The notes: generated from the letters alone by a model not told the origin. Positions 42,744 through 57,100 are shown, counted from the stretch's first letter. The stretch: 64,000 nucleotides of DNA from Vitis vinifera (GCF_030704535.1 NC_081816.1:9040001-9104000); one strand, 5' to 3'. Translations and numbers: made by a program.

Positions 42744-45700
42744 TGGAATCCTATTGGGTCAATCCCTGATGGAATGCTTCCTGGTATGCTATGTGTTAAT
42801 TCAACTTGATAATAAGAAATGCAGACTTTGTGGTTTGGATAGATTGACTATGTTATTGGAAATTGTGAACTTAAAAGCTATGTTCTAATTTCAAAATTAT
42901 ATTTGATTTGACATTTTCACCTGGCATCCATACTGGTCAAAAAGGAAATAGCTGGATACCATTAGGAGTATTATAAACTGATGTTTGTTCGTTGCATATG
43001 CGTTAATGTGTTATCCATTTGTTCCCATGCATCTGTAGACATGAATCTCTTTTCTTGTCTGGCTGTGTTTGCTACTAGAAACATGGATAACCCTTTATGC
43101 GTATACATTCTTATTGCATGCCCATTATGTTATGCCCAGTAGTCATGGTGTCAAACTGGGCCAACATATTTGCCCTGAATTCTCTGAATGACAGCAGAGA
43201 AATTATTTGCTGTTGACGGGGAAGCTTCTTTCCCTATGTTTTCAGGCATATGCAGTGGTCATGGTAGTGATTTTATACATATTTCTTATGCATTTGTTGT
43301 GCCTTCCCTCATTCTTGTCTAATTGAGGGTTTTTTTGGAGGCGACATAACTATCACTTTCTTAATCAATTCATTTTCGGCTGAAGCTAAGACCGCGCCTA
43401 GCTTGCTACAGAGCATGGAAATTACTTTGTTGATGCCAAATGATGAAAAACTATAAGAAAATTGCACTTGCTGTTGAGCATTTGCATTCTCAGCCATTCA
43501 ATCCCAATCTGATGCAATGTCCCTCCAAATTTCTAAATTTTTTTAGCCTCTGAAACAGGATATTAATGTTTTTGAATACTGCAATAATTGTAATTCAAAG
43601 TGTTGGCTTAAGCTCCTTTTTAAGTATGCATGATGCCATGTTGATGGATGAAGACGGTTTTGCTTGGCTATTGACAACTTTCCTCTCTGCGTTATGTCCA
43701 GCAATCTTTACTTTTAGATGGCATATTCTCTAACGAATATAACCAAGCAAATCCTCTTCGTCTTCATCCATCAACCGGATTCCACTTGCACCTTTTTAGG
43801 AGCTCATGCAAACATTTGGAGCGACAACTCTTGAACATCTCCCTTGCCAGTTGCAATCCTATTTAGGAGGCTAAATGAAATTGGAGATGAAGTGGGAATT
43901 GTAACACATTGTTGAGAATCCTGAATGTGGTATGAAGTGAGTGCAGTTTCTTATAATTCCTTGTATCAACAAGATCATTTGTCTGCTTCATGGCAAACAA
44001 GTTGGCCGCGGTGTCTACAAATCACAAACCCATTTGGAAGTAGTTGAGTTTTTTCCTTAACTGCATGCTGATGCTCTGTATATGGAAATATTTTCGGAAT
44101 TAAAAGCATGTTCTTTCTGTTCTTCTGCAATCAGAGGCAAATATAGAATGTTTGGATGGAGAAGTTTGTGCATTAGGAAATGGAGCATTTCTGGAAATAT
44201 GTCATCAGATATGATTAGAATTGTTTGATCACATTCTTCTTTGATGTATTCCTAAAAGGATGGGATTGAAGATGCTGGGAAACTGATTCTTTTGTCGAAA
44301 CATTTTGGATTCAAGTGCATGAATGGTCACATTATTGTTAAAATTTCGTCGGTTAGTCCATGGACTTGGTCTAACATGATCGATCATGTATATATCTTGA
44401 TTACCCCATTAGACAATCCTTCTGTGATTTTTTTTTCTAGATAATCCAGTAGTGAGTGAGCATTAGAATTCAAATTGGCCATTGTCTTTGCCCTTTATTT
44501 TATTCACATTTGACTGCAATCTTAGCATATTGCCATAGCCTAGATGTTTTTTAGGGTTCATAATCTCCAGTCGGCACTTCACTGTCACCACCATGACCAC
44601 CAGCACCACCCCAGAATCCGGACATCAGCTGGGAGTTCTTACCCTTTCCCTCTGAGCCCATGGCTTTGAACAACTGGGCAGTGCCCATATGTTTAGGACA
44701 AAAGGCAAGCATGCCCTTGAGACTAGGGCTGAGTGTTTAGATGGTGGTACCCTAAATGAAATGGTCTTTGCATGTGGGCACAGGGTGACATGCATATGTA
44801 TATATATATATATATATATAATGAATGATAGGGACAAGACCCACCATCTACATAACACAGACCTCTCATCTGCATCACATCATGTGCCCTAACTACTTGT
44901 TCCAAGGGTCTTGTCACCATCCCAAGAAGGCAATCAAAGATGGTGTTGGAAGAGGGATGTTAGGTGAGGCTACTACTTGTAGGGTGTAACCCCATCTCTG
45001 CATTTGTGATCATCTTTAATTGTAGTCAAAACCAAACACCAGAACAAGTAATAATATCGGCATTTGGCATAGCGATTGAGCAAGAAAGACTAAAGACTCT
45101 CTTTACATTCTCCCCAACCATTCACAAATTTTCGATTTTAGTAATATAAATAAATAAGATTAAATAGTTACCAAAGAAATCAGACTAAATATAAAGTAAT
45201 GATTAAGAGACTTTTTTTGACGACACTGTGACTTTCGGATAAGCTCTTCCTCTCAATTCATATCCATACCCTAGAAATGATTAAGACATTGGGCTCTTGC
45301 AAGTTTGTAAATAAAGGTCTGAATGCCGAGGTCTAATCCAACCGGCCAAACGTGAACAATGTTTGGATTTGATTAGTTCAACATAATACAAGTCATTATC
45401 GACCCATAATCAGTCGACAAAAATCACATCACTAAACGTACAAGCACAAAATACAAAGATGGATTAAGCCCAATAGGTTCTCCTACAAATTATAAGCTTA
45501 AGAAAATGGATTAGGAATGTGAGAGGTACATGGGCCCTACTCATAGTCATAATTGATTTAGAAAATTCTAAGTGGGCTGATTCACATGTGATAACCATCT
45601 TCTAAAAAATAATTAAAATAATAATAATAATAATTGAAGATGGAATAAAAGCCTAGATATGGCCTTGGGAGAACTCTCCAAAGTGGTGGCTATTACATTC

Positions 45701-48700
45701 TATTATTACTTTGATGTAAAAGTGGATGCTGTGGGTAGGGTTTTTAATTACATCTTTCCTATTAAAGCTTTACAAAATTTTCAAAATATGTATAAATTAA
45801 TTATGGAGGAATATAAATTATTAATCAATATATTATCTGCAACACCCCCAAGAATCTTTCTCTCCTTCTCACCCTCTTTTCTTTTGAGTCACGTGGATGC
45901 TTCTATTCTAAAAATTTAAAAATTAAATTGAATTAAAAATTTTGGATGTGCTTTGAAAGGATTATGTTTTTTTAATCTCACAAGATATTATAAAGCAGAA
46001 TAGTACAAATTCTGTTGAAAGGTGAGTCATAACAGTTTTCGAAATCAAGTTTATAACATTTTAAAAAAAAAATTAACTATCAAATAAACGATTTTATATT
46101 ACAAATACGAAAAAAGATAAATTTAATTGTGAAGAATAAACAAAAAAAAATTATTTTTTATATTTAAGTTGTCAAATAAAATTTTATTTTAATAATTATT
46201 TTTAAAAATATTATATATAGAATTAGTGATTTTCTAATTCTCACATGTTTTAAATGTGTTAATTGTCAGAATGAAATTACTCGCCCAAGTCTGTTTTGGG
46301 TTGGAATATTTATTTCATGATGTGAAGTGTGAACAATTCACTGAATATGGTTTGAAATGGACAAATTTTAAAATAAAAAAATATTAACTATGATTTTAAA
46401 GTACAATTATTTATAAATTAAAAAAGGAAATAGTTAATTGAATGATAGATATGACTTTAAATTCTATTAAATCTATAATAAAAAATTTTAAAATTTATGC
46501 CCATTTGAAAATTGAAAATCATAAATAAAAATTGCAAATATTATTAAAAAAAATAAAAATAATAATAATACTTGTGGTGGGACCAAATCAAAATCAATCA
46601 CAAAGTCCTCTCCTCTGAGCTGTTCCATAAAAATTTAATACATCTGTCCATTTCAGTAATTTCATCATTCCACAAAGGGTACCGAACATTTTCACTCTCT
46701 CGCGTACAAAATCAACCGCCTTTTGTTGAGTCCGAAGGGCATTTAGGTAATCTGACATAAAAAAAATACTGATGTTCAAAAAACTTTGTCGCAGAGTGGA
46801 AGGAGAAGGGTCCCACATCGATTCCGTAAGGGGTTGTAACCGAACCGAAGGTTGGCCAGTGGGACCCACGTGACGATGACGACGTGTCGTCACCTGGTGG
46901 TTTCGCGGTTTTTATAATCGCGGCAAAGTAAGAAAAGATAGGAAACGTGATTTGTCAGAGCGAGCTGTCATGGGCCCCACACTCACCACTCCCGATGTTT
47001 TCACATGGTAAAAATCGGAGTGCCGATTTTGGACTTTTCTTTTCTTCTCTGGGGTTTGTTTGTTTGGTTCTGGAGAAAATGGGAGGAAACAGTGGGAAAA
47101 TCGGATAGCACAAAGTTACCTAAAAGATTTTTCCCTTTTGTCGTGTTGTATTATAAAAAATATATATATCTCTATTGTTTGATGAAATAGGGCATGTTTG
47201 GTAATCATTATTGAATCTTAATAAAAATGAATTTTGATTAGGAATAAAACTTGGATATATTAACCACACAACCCAATTCTCAAAAGAATTTAAATAATAA
47301 TTTTTATTATTCACTCTTACCTGGCTAACATTTTTCGACTTAAATTCAATTTAGATTCAACATTTCAAATATAACCCAAATCCTTTAATATTTTTATTAT
47401 TCTATATAATAATTTTTATTTTATTTATTTTCTTTTTAAATTTTGATGAAAAATATTAAATTATAATTATATCATTTTTTATAAATTTTATAAATTATTT
47501 ATATTTTTTATTATTATTTTGAAATTTTGTTTATGATTAACTCAAACTTAGAAAAATAAAGTTTGATTAGATTTGACTTAAATATTCTGATCTAAAGTCA
47601 AATTAAATTAAATTTGATTTTTTTTAATTTGAGTTGAGTTCGATTAACTTTCGATCCAATGAACCTATCCAAGTTATATCCTTAACTCTAATATTTATAT
47701 ATTTATGTCCGATAACCAAGATTTCATTATACACTCAAACTATAAAGATCAAAAGTTTAGTATGATAAACAATTGGTATCGTAGATTTTTCCTTTCCTTT
47801 TTATCGTTTTGTTTTGTTTTCTCAGCAGCCAAACAAACCCAAATACGACATGGAATAAAATATAAAAGAACGTCCAAGGGATTAAAGATGAGGAGAATGT
47901 GGGGTTGGAAGCATCACCATAGCTATGAGTGAAGCTGAGGATATCAATGTCAATATCGGATTCCAAAGTCTTTTTGTACTCACTTTGAAATTTGGATCCA
48001 CCCATTTCTTTTGGACTGCCCCAAACTTTATTTTATCTATGACCTTAACATTCTACCCCCAAGGTCATTTTTTTTTAATATTATATGGTATAAATTTCAA
48101 GCACTTTTTGCATGTGGACTGTTCCCACAAATTTCATTTTTATACACGCCCATTTTAGCCTTTAGGGCACATTCCCAATTGGAAAATACTTCTCCCCATT
48201 TCTTGCTTTTCTTTCCTTTTCACATTGCCAATTATAATATTACATGATGTTTGAGGATGGTGTGTAGGGTTTAGGGTTTATCGTAAATTTTGGTTAAAGG
48301 GGTTTCATGAATTTGATTGAGTTATGAGGGATTTAAATATTACGATTTTTTATTAAAATAATTTAGAGGGTTGGATGAACAAATCAGGTAGATATCTTTG
48401 TAATGTAAACTTGAATTCCAAGTTAGATTGAAGTACATTACTTAAAATAATTCAAACATCGATAATGTTTTATATTCCTCGTAAAAGTTTGCATTACTTA
48501 TAATGTTCTTTAATTATGTACACGCTACGTAACTATTTAATAAAATTTTTTGTATTAAATTATTGTTGGGACATAATGGATGTCAATTTTTATCGAAGGT
48601 AGATTAGATTCTTATTTGTTGTACTTTCGCTTTAAAAACATTTAAATAATTAATATAAAAAAAACTCGAAGATAACATTGTTATTTCTAGAAAATTCATG

Positions 48701-49990
48701 TTAAAAAGAAAATACTTATTTTAAATATTAGTGTTTTACCTACTCTTTTTAACTCATGATATCTGGTTGGTTATTAAAGTCATCGATGTTGACTCACAAA
48801 TAAGAACCATTTCTAACCCTAATTTCATCATGTCTTAATTATGAATTTTCCTTTATTTTTTCCATATGGTGCAAAATGAATGAATTAGAAGGGGTAATAC
48901 TATGATGTGTACATATTGATTACAACAAATCTTCCTTGGGGGAAAGAATTAAGAATACAGATGGTGGTGGGTCTAAAGGCCACCTTGATCTAGTAATAAT
49001 TGAACCTAAATGTTTGTTGCCCAATATGGCCCATACAATGAGGCACTTGTTACATGTACTTGGTAGTTCTTCCTATTGCTAGAAACGAAAAGAGAAGATG
49101 ACACAAGAAAGAAAGGATAAAGCTTCCAATGGCCATGATATTAAAGTGACTTACAAAGAGGTATGGGACCCCAAAGGCCCATCAAATGAATGGAGAGGAT
49201 TAGGGTTCTCTTTTTCTTTGTTTTATTTTTTTGGGTTTGTGGGTAAAAACCCTTTGGTGATCAAACACCAACCATTATGGTCTTTGTGTTAGAAGTCTTT
49301 AGTGGTTGATAGAAGTTGGGCATGTGTGATGGAACCCACAATTTTTTTTTCTCAATGTTTTGACATAAATGGCACATCAAAATGAACCCCTTTTTGTTTG
49401 GCTTCTCTAACTTTTAGTTTCATCATGCAAACCCAACCCATAGCTTTAGCCCTCATTTACAAATCAAAAAATTATTTCATGTGGGTCCACCATTGTAGGG
49501 TTGGATTAACCAATCTTGTTGGCTTCTGAGTTCAATCAAGCTTCCATCTCCACCATTCATTTAGAAGCTTTTATACAATTTTATGGATATTTAATTTAAT
49601 TTAATTTAATTCAAAATTTCTTAATAATCATTGGATTACAGTTAAGGACTTGTACAATGTTTTACAACATGGGTTGAACCAAAATTTTACAGCATTCAAC
49701 ATTAGGGGGATGCCCTAAGAAATATAATATTTTCCAAAGTGATGGTCAAACTAATCATGGTTTTGGATTTAATTGAGATTAATTTAATGGTGGCTTTACT
49801 GAGTCACATTGTCCCTGTGCCCTTGTCATATATATTCTCCAATATTATATAGTGGTGGGTAAGGTATGTAGCCGACATACGTGGGTCATGGATGCCCACA
49901 TCATCAATTATATCTTCCAAGTATAAAGTGTACGTTAAGAATCCCAAACCCCTGGCGCGCGTTAGCACCACCATTCCTTGGAGAGACTAG
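42744..49990. other. Long spacer between OBERON and the cytokinin receptor
   Basis: The first several hundred bases are 3' UTR-like. A TA microsatellite lies at 44795-44820. A 60-codon open stretch on the minus strand (44551-44734) reads like protein but matches nothing I know. A promoter-like patch with G-box and TGACG palindrome is at 46860-46920. Simple repeats are at 45618-45634 (ATA), 46556-46570 (ATA), 49591-49611 (TTTAA). The interval 47200-47750 is very AT-rich. No gene can be supported. Confidence 0.5.
46860..46920. promoter_or_regulatory. Candidate bZIP-type regulatory cluster
   Basis: CACGTG at 46867-46872 is followed by a perfect inverted repeat TGACGAC-GT-GTCGTCA at 46877-46892, and a TATAAT-like stretch lies near 46912. 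The local GC content is well above that of the neighbourhood. TGACG and ACGT cores bind bZIP factors. No gene is visible next to it, so function is open. Confidence 0.35.
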
Positions 49991-51120
49991 AGAGCCAGCC
50001 GATTTATTGGCGACTTTTGGGGCCAAAAGGGGGGGGGGGATTAAATTCATAGATGCCTGCCTGCTTGCCTCTCTCTCTCTCTAACTGTGTCAGACTCTTT
50101 CTCTCTCTAGAGACTCTCTCTATCTAAATCCGTATATCTGAACAGCAGCAGAAAACAAATACCCCGTCTTTAAACGCTGAATGGTGCTGTCTCTTTCAAG
50201 TCTTGCAAAAGCAAAAGAGACGAAGAAGAACAAAAGAGAAGTAAATTTGAATAAAAAAAAAGAGGAGGGGGCATAAAAAAAAAAAAAATTAAATTAAAAA
50301 ATGTATGGTATTTTTGATAGATGGGGGTGATTTTGATCTTGGGTTTGTTTTGCTTTTTTGCCTTAACCTTCCCCACTAGATGATGAGATAATGATGTGCC
50401 CAACCTCAATAACAAATGCACAGCACCAAACTGAGGAGAGAGAGTGAGAGGGGGGGTTAAAGAGGGAAAAAGGAGGCACCTTTATTTTTATTTTTATTTT
50501 TATTTTTTTATCCCACTCTGATTATTGATTCCAGTTGGGTATGCAGAGAAACCAACTGGGTTTCATCCAAATTTTCTTCATAATGAGTTTTGCTTTTGTT
50601 TTTTCACATAAAGTTTCAAACTTGATGCTTCTTTCTTCTGTACAGAGCTGGGGGAGATGGAAATAACCAGTTACGGGAAAAACCATTTTTTTGCTTATCC
50701 CATTAATGATTCCATTGCAGTTAGGCGAAATAACAACTGGGTTCGGTTCAGCTTCTCTTTTGGCATGATTCTTCTCTCCTTTGTATTCTTCAAAAGTGGT
50801 GTGGTTTTGATGGGGTTTAAAAGCTTGGCAGAGTGAGGGGAAAGAAACTAAGTATTAAACCGTAAAGTAGAGGACAGAGAGGAGATCAAAGAGGTTGGAC
50901 CACTATATATTCTTGATATGGTAAGTAATTCAAGCTGGGTCTGGTGAAAAAATCAGCTGGGTTTCTTGCATTTTCACTTTTTAGTTGAATTTTCCTGGTG
51001 GGTTCTTTTGACGCTCGGATTTTAATGACTTTTGGGTGCTGGATTTGGTGATGAATCAACTGCGTTTCCTGCAATCTACTTGAATCTTCTTACTGGGGCT
51101 CTCTTAAAGCCTTGGTTTTG
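49991..51120 (+). promoter_or_regulatory. Promoter and long leader of the cytokinin receptor gene
   Basis: CT-rich tracts at 50066-50130 look like a typical plant leader or core promoter. Nearby are a G9 run (~50030), A-rich runs and a TTTTTA simple repeat (50481-50509). A strong donor (gatatg/gtaagt at 50921) suggests a leader intron; a possible acceptor is ctcttaaag just before 51110, but this is not certain. Confidence 0.5.
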
Positions 51121-54100
51121 ATGAGTTTTTCGGCTGTGGCTGGGGTTTTTCTTAAGCTCTCAAGACTCATTTTGAAGATATGCAGGTGGGTTTTGCTTAA
51201 GATGTCCTTGAATTGCAAGCTTTCTGGCTTTAGTGGCAGATTGCCGGCCAATTTGAAGCTGAAGAAGTCAAAGGAGCCTTTGCATGGGTCTAATTGTGTC
51301 AGGAAATGGAGGAGAAAGTTTCTGTTATTGTGGCTTTTAGGAGTTATTATTGGCCTCATTTGTTTTCTCTCAGTTTTGAATGCTGGGGCTTTGAGTAGGA
51401 AGGAGAAGACTCCAGACTTGTGTGAAGAAAAAGCTCGAATCTTGCTAGAGCATTTCAATGTCAGCAAGAACCAGCTTCATTCTTTGGCTTCTTTATTCGC
51501 TGAATCAGATCAGGTTCCATGCTTATCTCTCTTAAACTTGTATGTTTAATGCCTTTGGACTCTTCCTATTTGTGGTTTTAACTCTTTGGCTTCTAGCTTG
51601 AAGTAGTTGCTGTTGATATTAACTGTTTATGCTGAGAAAATTCTTCTTTTGGTTTGAGAAGTTGACTGAACTTGGATACTAGTACAGAGTAGGATATGGT
51701 GGCCATGTTTTGAAACTTTCCTTTTTGTAGGATTTGGTGACTCTGCTGTTTACACATGCTTCTTGGTTTTATTTACAATTCGAATTTGGTTGTTTGAAAG
51801 CTGGTTAGAAATGAAATACGAGGAAGAAATGAAGTGAAGCTGAAAATGGGAGTATGATAAAGTAATGCTCTAATGCATATTCATTCTAGCGATTGAGGTT
51901 GAATTAGGTATAATTAGGCAGCCTTCAACCCTGTTCAGCTGTGCCTAAAGTAATACCAAATGCTTGAACGAATAATCTGCAATTGGAGTGGTGATGTCAA
52001 GTATTCTTTTCCCATGGTTTCTTCTAAGTTCCTTCTCCAGAATATGCTTTGTTGTTTTGGAAGTACTGGAAATAATATAGTTTTCTTTCAATAGTGTGAT
52101 GAACAATGAAGAAGCTTATATACTAAAGAATACAAAAAAGAAAAAACCAGAGAAAAACAAGTAACTAAGATGCTGTTTAGGAACTTTGATATTAAAAGCT
52201 GTCTTGTTCCATGTTCTAGAAAAGGGACAGTGGGATATTGACCATAAAGCAAATGTTGAATTTTTCAAGTATTGGCAAAAGAAGTATAAAGATGGCAAGG
52301 TCATCCTGGGAAAGGAGGATCAGGGGACCTCATGAGAGATGTATGTTATGAATTTCCAATTTAGTGATTATAAAATAATGTTTTAGTTCTTGCCACCATA
52401 ATCAATCAAACACAATCTGCTTAAGAATTTGGTTTATCTTTGCCATTATTATTGTTCATCGATTTGGGTGATTTGAACATTGCTGCTACAATTACCAGGT
52501 TCAAACATCATATATGAACTAAGACCAATTAAAGTCACTAGAAGAACAAAATTGTTTGGATTGTTTATGCTTGTATGCATATTAAATCTCTCTGGCTCGT
52601 GTATTGCAGATAGCGTCCTTGGAATGTACCAAAGAAGCAGGATTTGAAATGCCACCAGGCAATGCTATTGCCTGTGCACTTAAGGTACCATGTTCACAGA
52701 ATCAAGAGTTTGAGAAGCAGCATGATCAGGCTGCAGAAAGTTTAGAACCTAATGACCAATGCCCAGTTCGAGATGAGAACATCCCTGGAAAGCTTGACCT
52801 ATCTTTGCTAGGGGACCAATCTGCATCATTTAGTTCGCAGTCTACGTCTTCATCAGTTTCGCTTGATGGTCAGAGTGGTGAAAAGGTAGATTCATTCATT
52901 GGTACCAGTATGACATGACTTTTTTGCTTTCTTTTCTCTGAATTGAGTTCATCATGTGTGGAAATTTCAGAAGTTCCTGTAATTAACTATGTCATAAAAC
53001 ATGCCCTATGGGATGCCTATGGAGGAAACGTGTAGGATATAGCCACATAGAACATAAACATTCAAAGCTATCTAATGGTGATGCAAGAGAACAGCATTTG
53101 TATTTTGTATACATTGTGTGGGAATGCCATAAGATTATTTACATAGTAAATGCTTCCCCCGAGTCAGAATGGAGTTTCTATGTTATAGGTTGTTCCTCTG
53201 GAAGTTCTCAATACACACAAGGTTAGACAAATGACATAGAATTGATTTCATGAATCTGAAATGTTTACATTCCAAAAAATTATCATGCTGAATGTGAAGC
53301 AATGATGAGTGGATAAAGAGGTCAGATAAGAATAATCTGATCAAATTAATGTTTAGTTTTTGGTTAATTGAGTTGTGAAGAATACAGTCAGGAAGTAGGA
53401 TGTGTTAAGCACGAAAAAATATGCATGTGCATTCAATGTGAACTGAAGAATTCATGCCCTTTCAAACTGCTTATATGAATAATAAACTTTTCCTTATTCT
53501 AAATTCTTTGGTGAGAGCACTACTAGTTTTTACTGTATTCTGTTTTCATGTTTCTTTTTTTATTATTTCATTCAGGGAGCTAGCTAAAATTTTTAAAAAT
53601 GTTGGAGCTTATTCCCATGATTTAGGATACAAAAAGTTTATCAAAAAAAATGATTTAGGATACAAAATGATTATTTGTTTATTTTGTATTTGATTGGAAT
53701 ATCCTGCAGATTAGGGCTCTGGCGAACTGTACAAAAGAGCACTGTGAGAATTTTTCTCTCTGTTTGGTAAAAGTTGGTTGGTGGGTCCTTGTTGGAATGG
53801 TTGTGAGCTGCAAGTTGTCTGGTTCTCATGTGAAACTGTGGGGGAATCGGAAGCAGAAACTGGTTGAGCAGCAGAAGCTGGTTGAGCAGCAGTCACAGGT
53901 TCAGCAGCAGCGGCAGTTGCGGCCGAAGCAGCAACAGCCGGCCCAGAGTTCATCTAAAGTTGCTGGGAAGTGGAGGAAGAAGCTCCTAATAATATTTGTC
54001 TTACTTGGGGTGATTATATCTATTTGGTTATTTTGGCACTTGAATAAGGATATTAACTTGAGAAGAAGGGAAACACTTACCAATATGTGCGATGAACGAG

Positions 54101-57100
54101 CCCGGATGTTGCAGGATCAGTTCAATGTGAGCATGAATCATGTGCATGCATTGGCTATTCTTGTTTCAACCTTTCACCATGGAAAACACCCTTCTGCTAT
54201 TGATCAGGTAGTGTTCCCATCCAGCTGATTCGGTTCTCACTCGCTCTATCTCTATCCTTTCACTATACTAGAAGAAGGAGAATCCTAATACTATTCAACA
54301 AATTGATTGATTAAGGATTCAGACAGAAAAGTAAAAACTTGTACGGTAGCATTTTGCTGTCATAATTATTTTGATCTTGATGAATCTCTATTCTTTTTCG
54401 CAGAAAACATTTGGAGAATATACCGAGAGAACGGCTTTTGAGAGGCCACTTACTAGTGGTGTTGCTTATGCTTTGAAAGTTCTTCACTCAGAAAGAGAAC
54501 ACTTTGAAAAGGAACATGGATGGACAATAAAGAAAATGGAAACTGAGGACCAGACTCTAGTCCAAGATTGTATTCTGGAAAATTTAGATCCATCACCCAT
54601 TCAAGATGAATATGCACCCGTCATATTTTCTCAAGAAACAGTTTCTCATATAGTATCTATTGACATGATGTCTGGAAAGGTGCAGCTTTTTTTTTTTCGT
54701 TAATCTTAGGGTGCATTTGTTCCTTTTCATTGAGCATTCTTTTGTGAATCCCATGATTGAACTTCCCTGATGAACAATTTCTTCTTCAATACACTTCTCT
54801 GCACCCTACTAAATAAGAAACTCCTTGGTGCTTCAGTGTAAAATTTATTAGTTCAACGAGAAATGGCTCCCTGGTCAACTGATAGAGCTGATGTAGTGAT
54901 TGCACTATTGGGAAGAGCTTATATTCAATATCAAAATTTCCTGTTAATATTTTTAATGTTATACAGGAAGACCGTGAGAACATCTTGCGAGCTAGGGCAT
55001 CTGGAAAGGGAGTATTGACATCTCCTTTTAAGCTACTGAAATCCAATCACTTGGGTGTTGTACTCACATTTGCTGTCTATAACGCTGACCTACCTCCAGA
55101 TGCTACACCAGAGCAACGTATTGAAGCTACTGTAGGGTGAGTTCTTTGTACATAACCTGAGACTAAACTGTTTATATTTTCAAGACCAAACCACTGAACC
55201 TTATGTTAAAAAAAAAGGTATCTAGGTGCGTCTTATGATGTCCCATCACTAGTGAAGAAGCTTCTACACCAACTTGCCAGCAAGCAGACGATAGTTGTGA
55301 ATGTTTATGATACAACTAATGCATCTGCACCCATCAATATGTATGGTACTAATGTTACAGATACGGGCCTATTGCGCATTAGCAACCTTGATTTTGGGGA
55401 TCCAGCTCGGAAGCATGAGATGCACTGCAGGTGAGCCTTTGCTGCTTATTTAAGTACATGTTTGTAAAGACAAGGGATTACTGCATCTTCATGGTTAAAG
55501 TTTTTTTCCCTTTTGCCACAGGTTCAAGCAGAAGCCTCCTCCACCTTGGACAGCAATAACGGCATCAGTTGGGGTCTTAGTTATTACTTTGCTTGTGGGC
55601 CATATTTTTCATGCTGCCATAAACCGAATCGCAAAAGTGGAGGGTGATTATCGTCAGATGATGGAACTCAAAGTTCGTGCTGAAGCTGCAGATGTGGCAA
55701 AATCTCAGGTGCATTTTATTTTGGCCAAGTGGATGGATGGTTATAAATTTGTGACTGCAATATCTTTCCTCAGAACGAATAGTTTATCCTGAGGATTTTT
55801 TTTTGATAGGAATATCCTGAGGAATTTTCTTCTTCAGCTTTATTCTTTTCCCCAATAAAATTTCCACCTTGATCATATCACTAAAGCATTCTTCCTCTTT
55901 TGTAGTTTCTTGCAACTGTTTCCCACGAAATCAGGACTCCGATGAATGGTGTTTTAGGTAATGGAAAACTTCTTTTGATTTACATTTATTGTCATTGCAT
56001 TTATAAAAAGATTAATTGACTGTTACAACTTCCAATTCAAATTTCAGGTATGCTGAAAATGCTGATGGACTCGGGTCTTGATGCAAACCAACAGGATTAT
56101 GCTGAGACTGCTCATGCTAGTGGGAAAGATCTAATATCACTGATAAATGAGGTTCTTGATCAGGCTAAGATAGAATCAGGAAGGCTCGAGCTTGAAGCTG
56201 TTCCTTTTGATTTGCGTGCTGCTCTTGATAATGTTTTATCACTCTTCTCAGGCAAATCTCATGAAAAGGGGATCGAGGTAAGAACCAATTTTTGCCTTCT
56301 CACATGTTTAATCTATTTCTTTTTTGGGTTGGTTATTGCTTTTACTGTTACGTGATGCTACTTCTTACTTAAATTTGGTTCTGGATGTTCTTTTCGGTGA
56401 GAGCAGTTGGCTGTCTACATCTCTGATCAAGTGCCTGAATTTGTCATTGGAGACCCCGGGCGCTTCAGGCAGATAATTACCAATCTTGTTGGAAATTCAA
56501 TAAAGGTGGGTTATATTTCTTATTTCTTGCATTTTTGGGGGGAATTCATTCATGGTTGGCAATGCATTCACAATGCCAATTGACTTCATCCAACATTTAT
56601 GGCCAAATTCCATTTCCTGATTTTGTTTTCCACTAAAGCAGATGGAACTTATTTGATATCCCGAAATATCAAAATTTAGATTCTTCCATACCTAAGCATA
56701 TTTTGGATTGCATCCAATCAAGGCAACTTGAAACTTGGATCCATGCAAGAATGAAAATGCCATACATGGTTTTAGTGTATTGATTTCTAAAATGCTCATA
56801 TTGCAGTTCACACATGACAAAGGGCATATCTTTGTCTCGGTGCATCTGGCAGATGAAGTGGTGGGGCCACCTGATCTCAGGGACGAAGTGCTGAGACAGA
56901 GCTTGAATATAGTCCATGACAGCTCAAACAATTCCTATAATACATTGAGTGGGTTTCCTGTGGTCAACAGATGGAAAAGCTGGGAGAAGTTTAAAAAGTT
57001 AAGCTGCACAGATTCAATGGAGGAAACCAGCATAATTAAATTATTAGTGACTGTCGAGGATACGGGTGTGGGAATACCTTCAGAAGCTCAAAGTCGAATT

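Noticed and set aside
44795-44820. TA repeat considered as a structured regulatory site
   Set aside because: A plain dinucleotide microsatellite, common in plant spacers.
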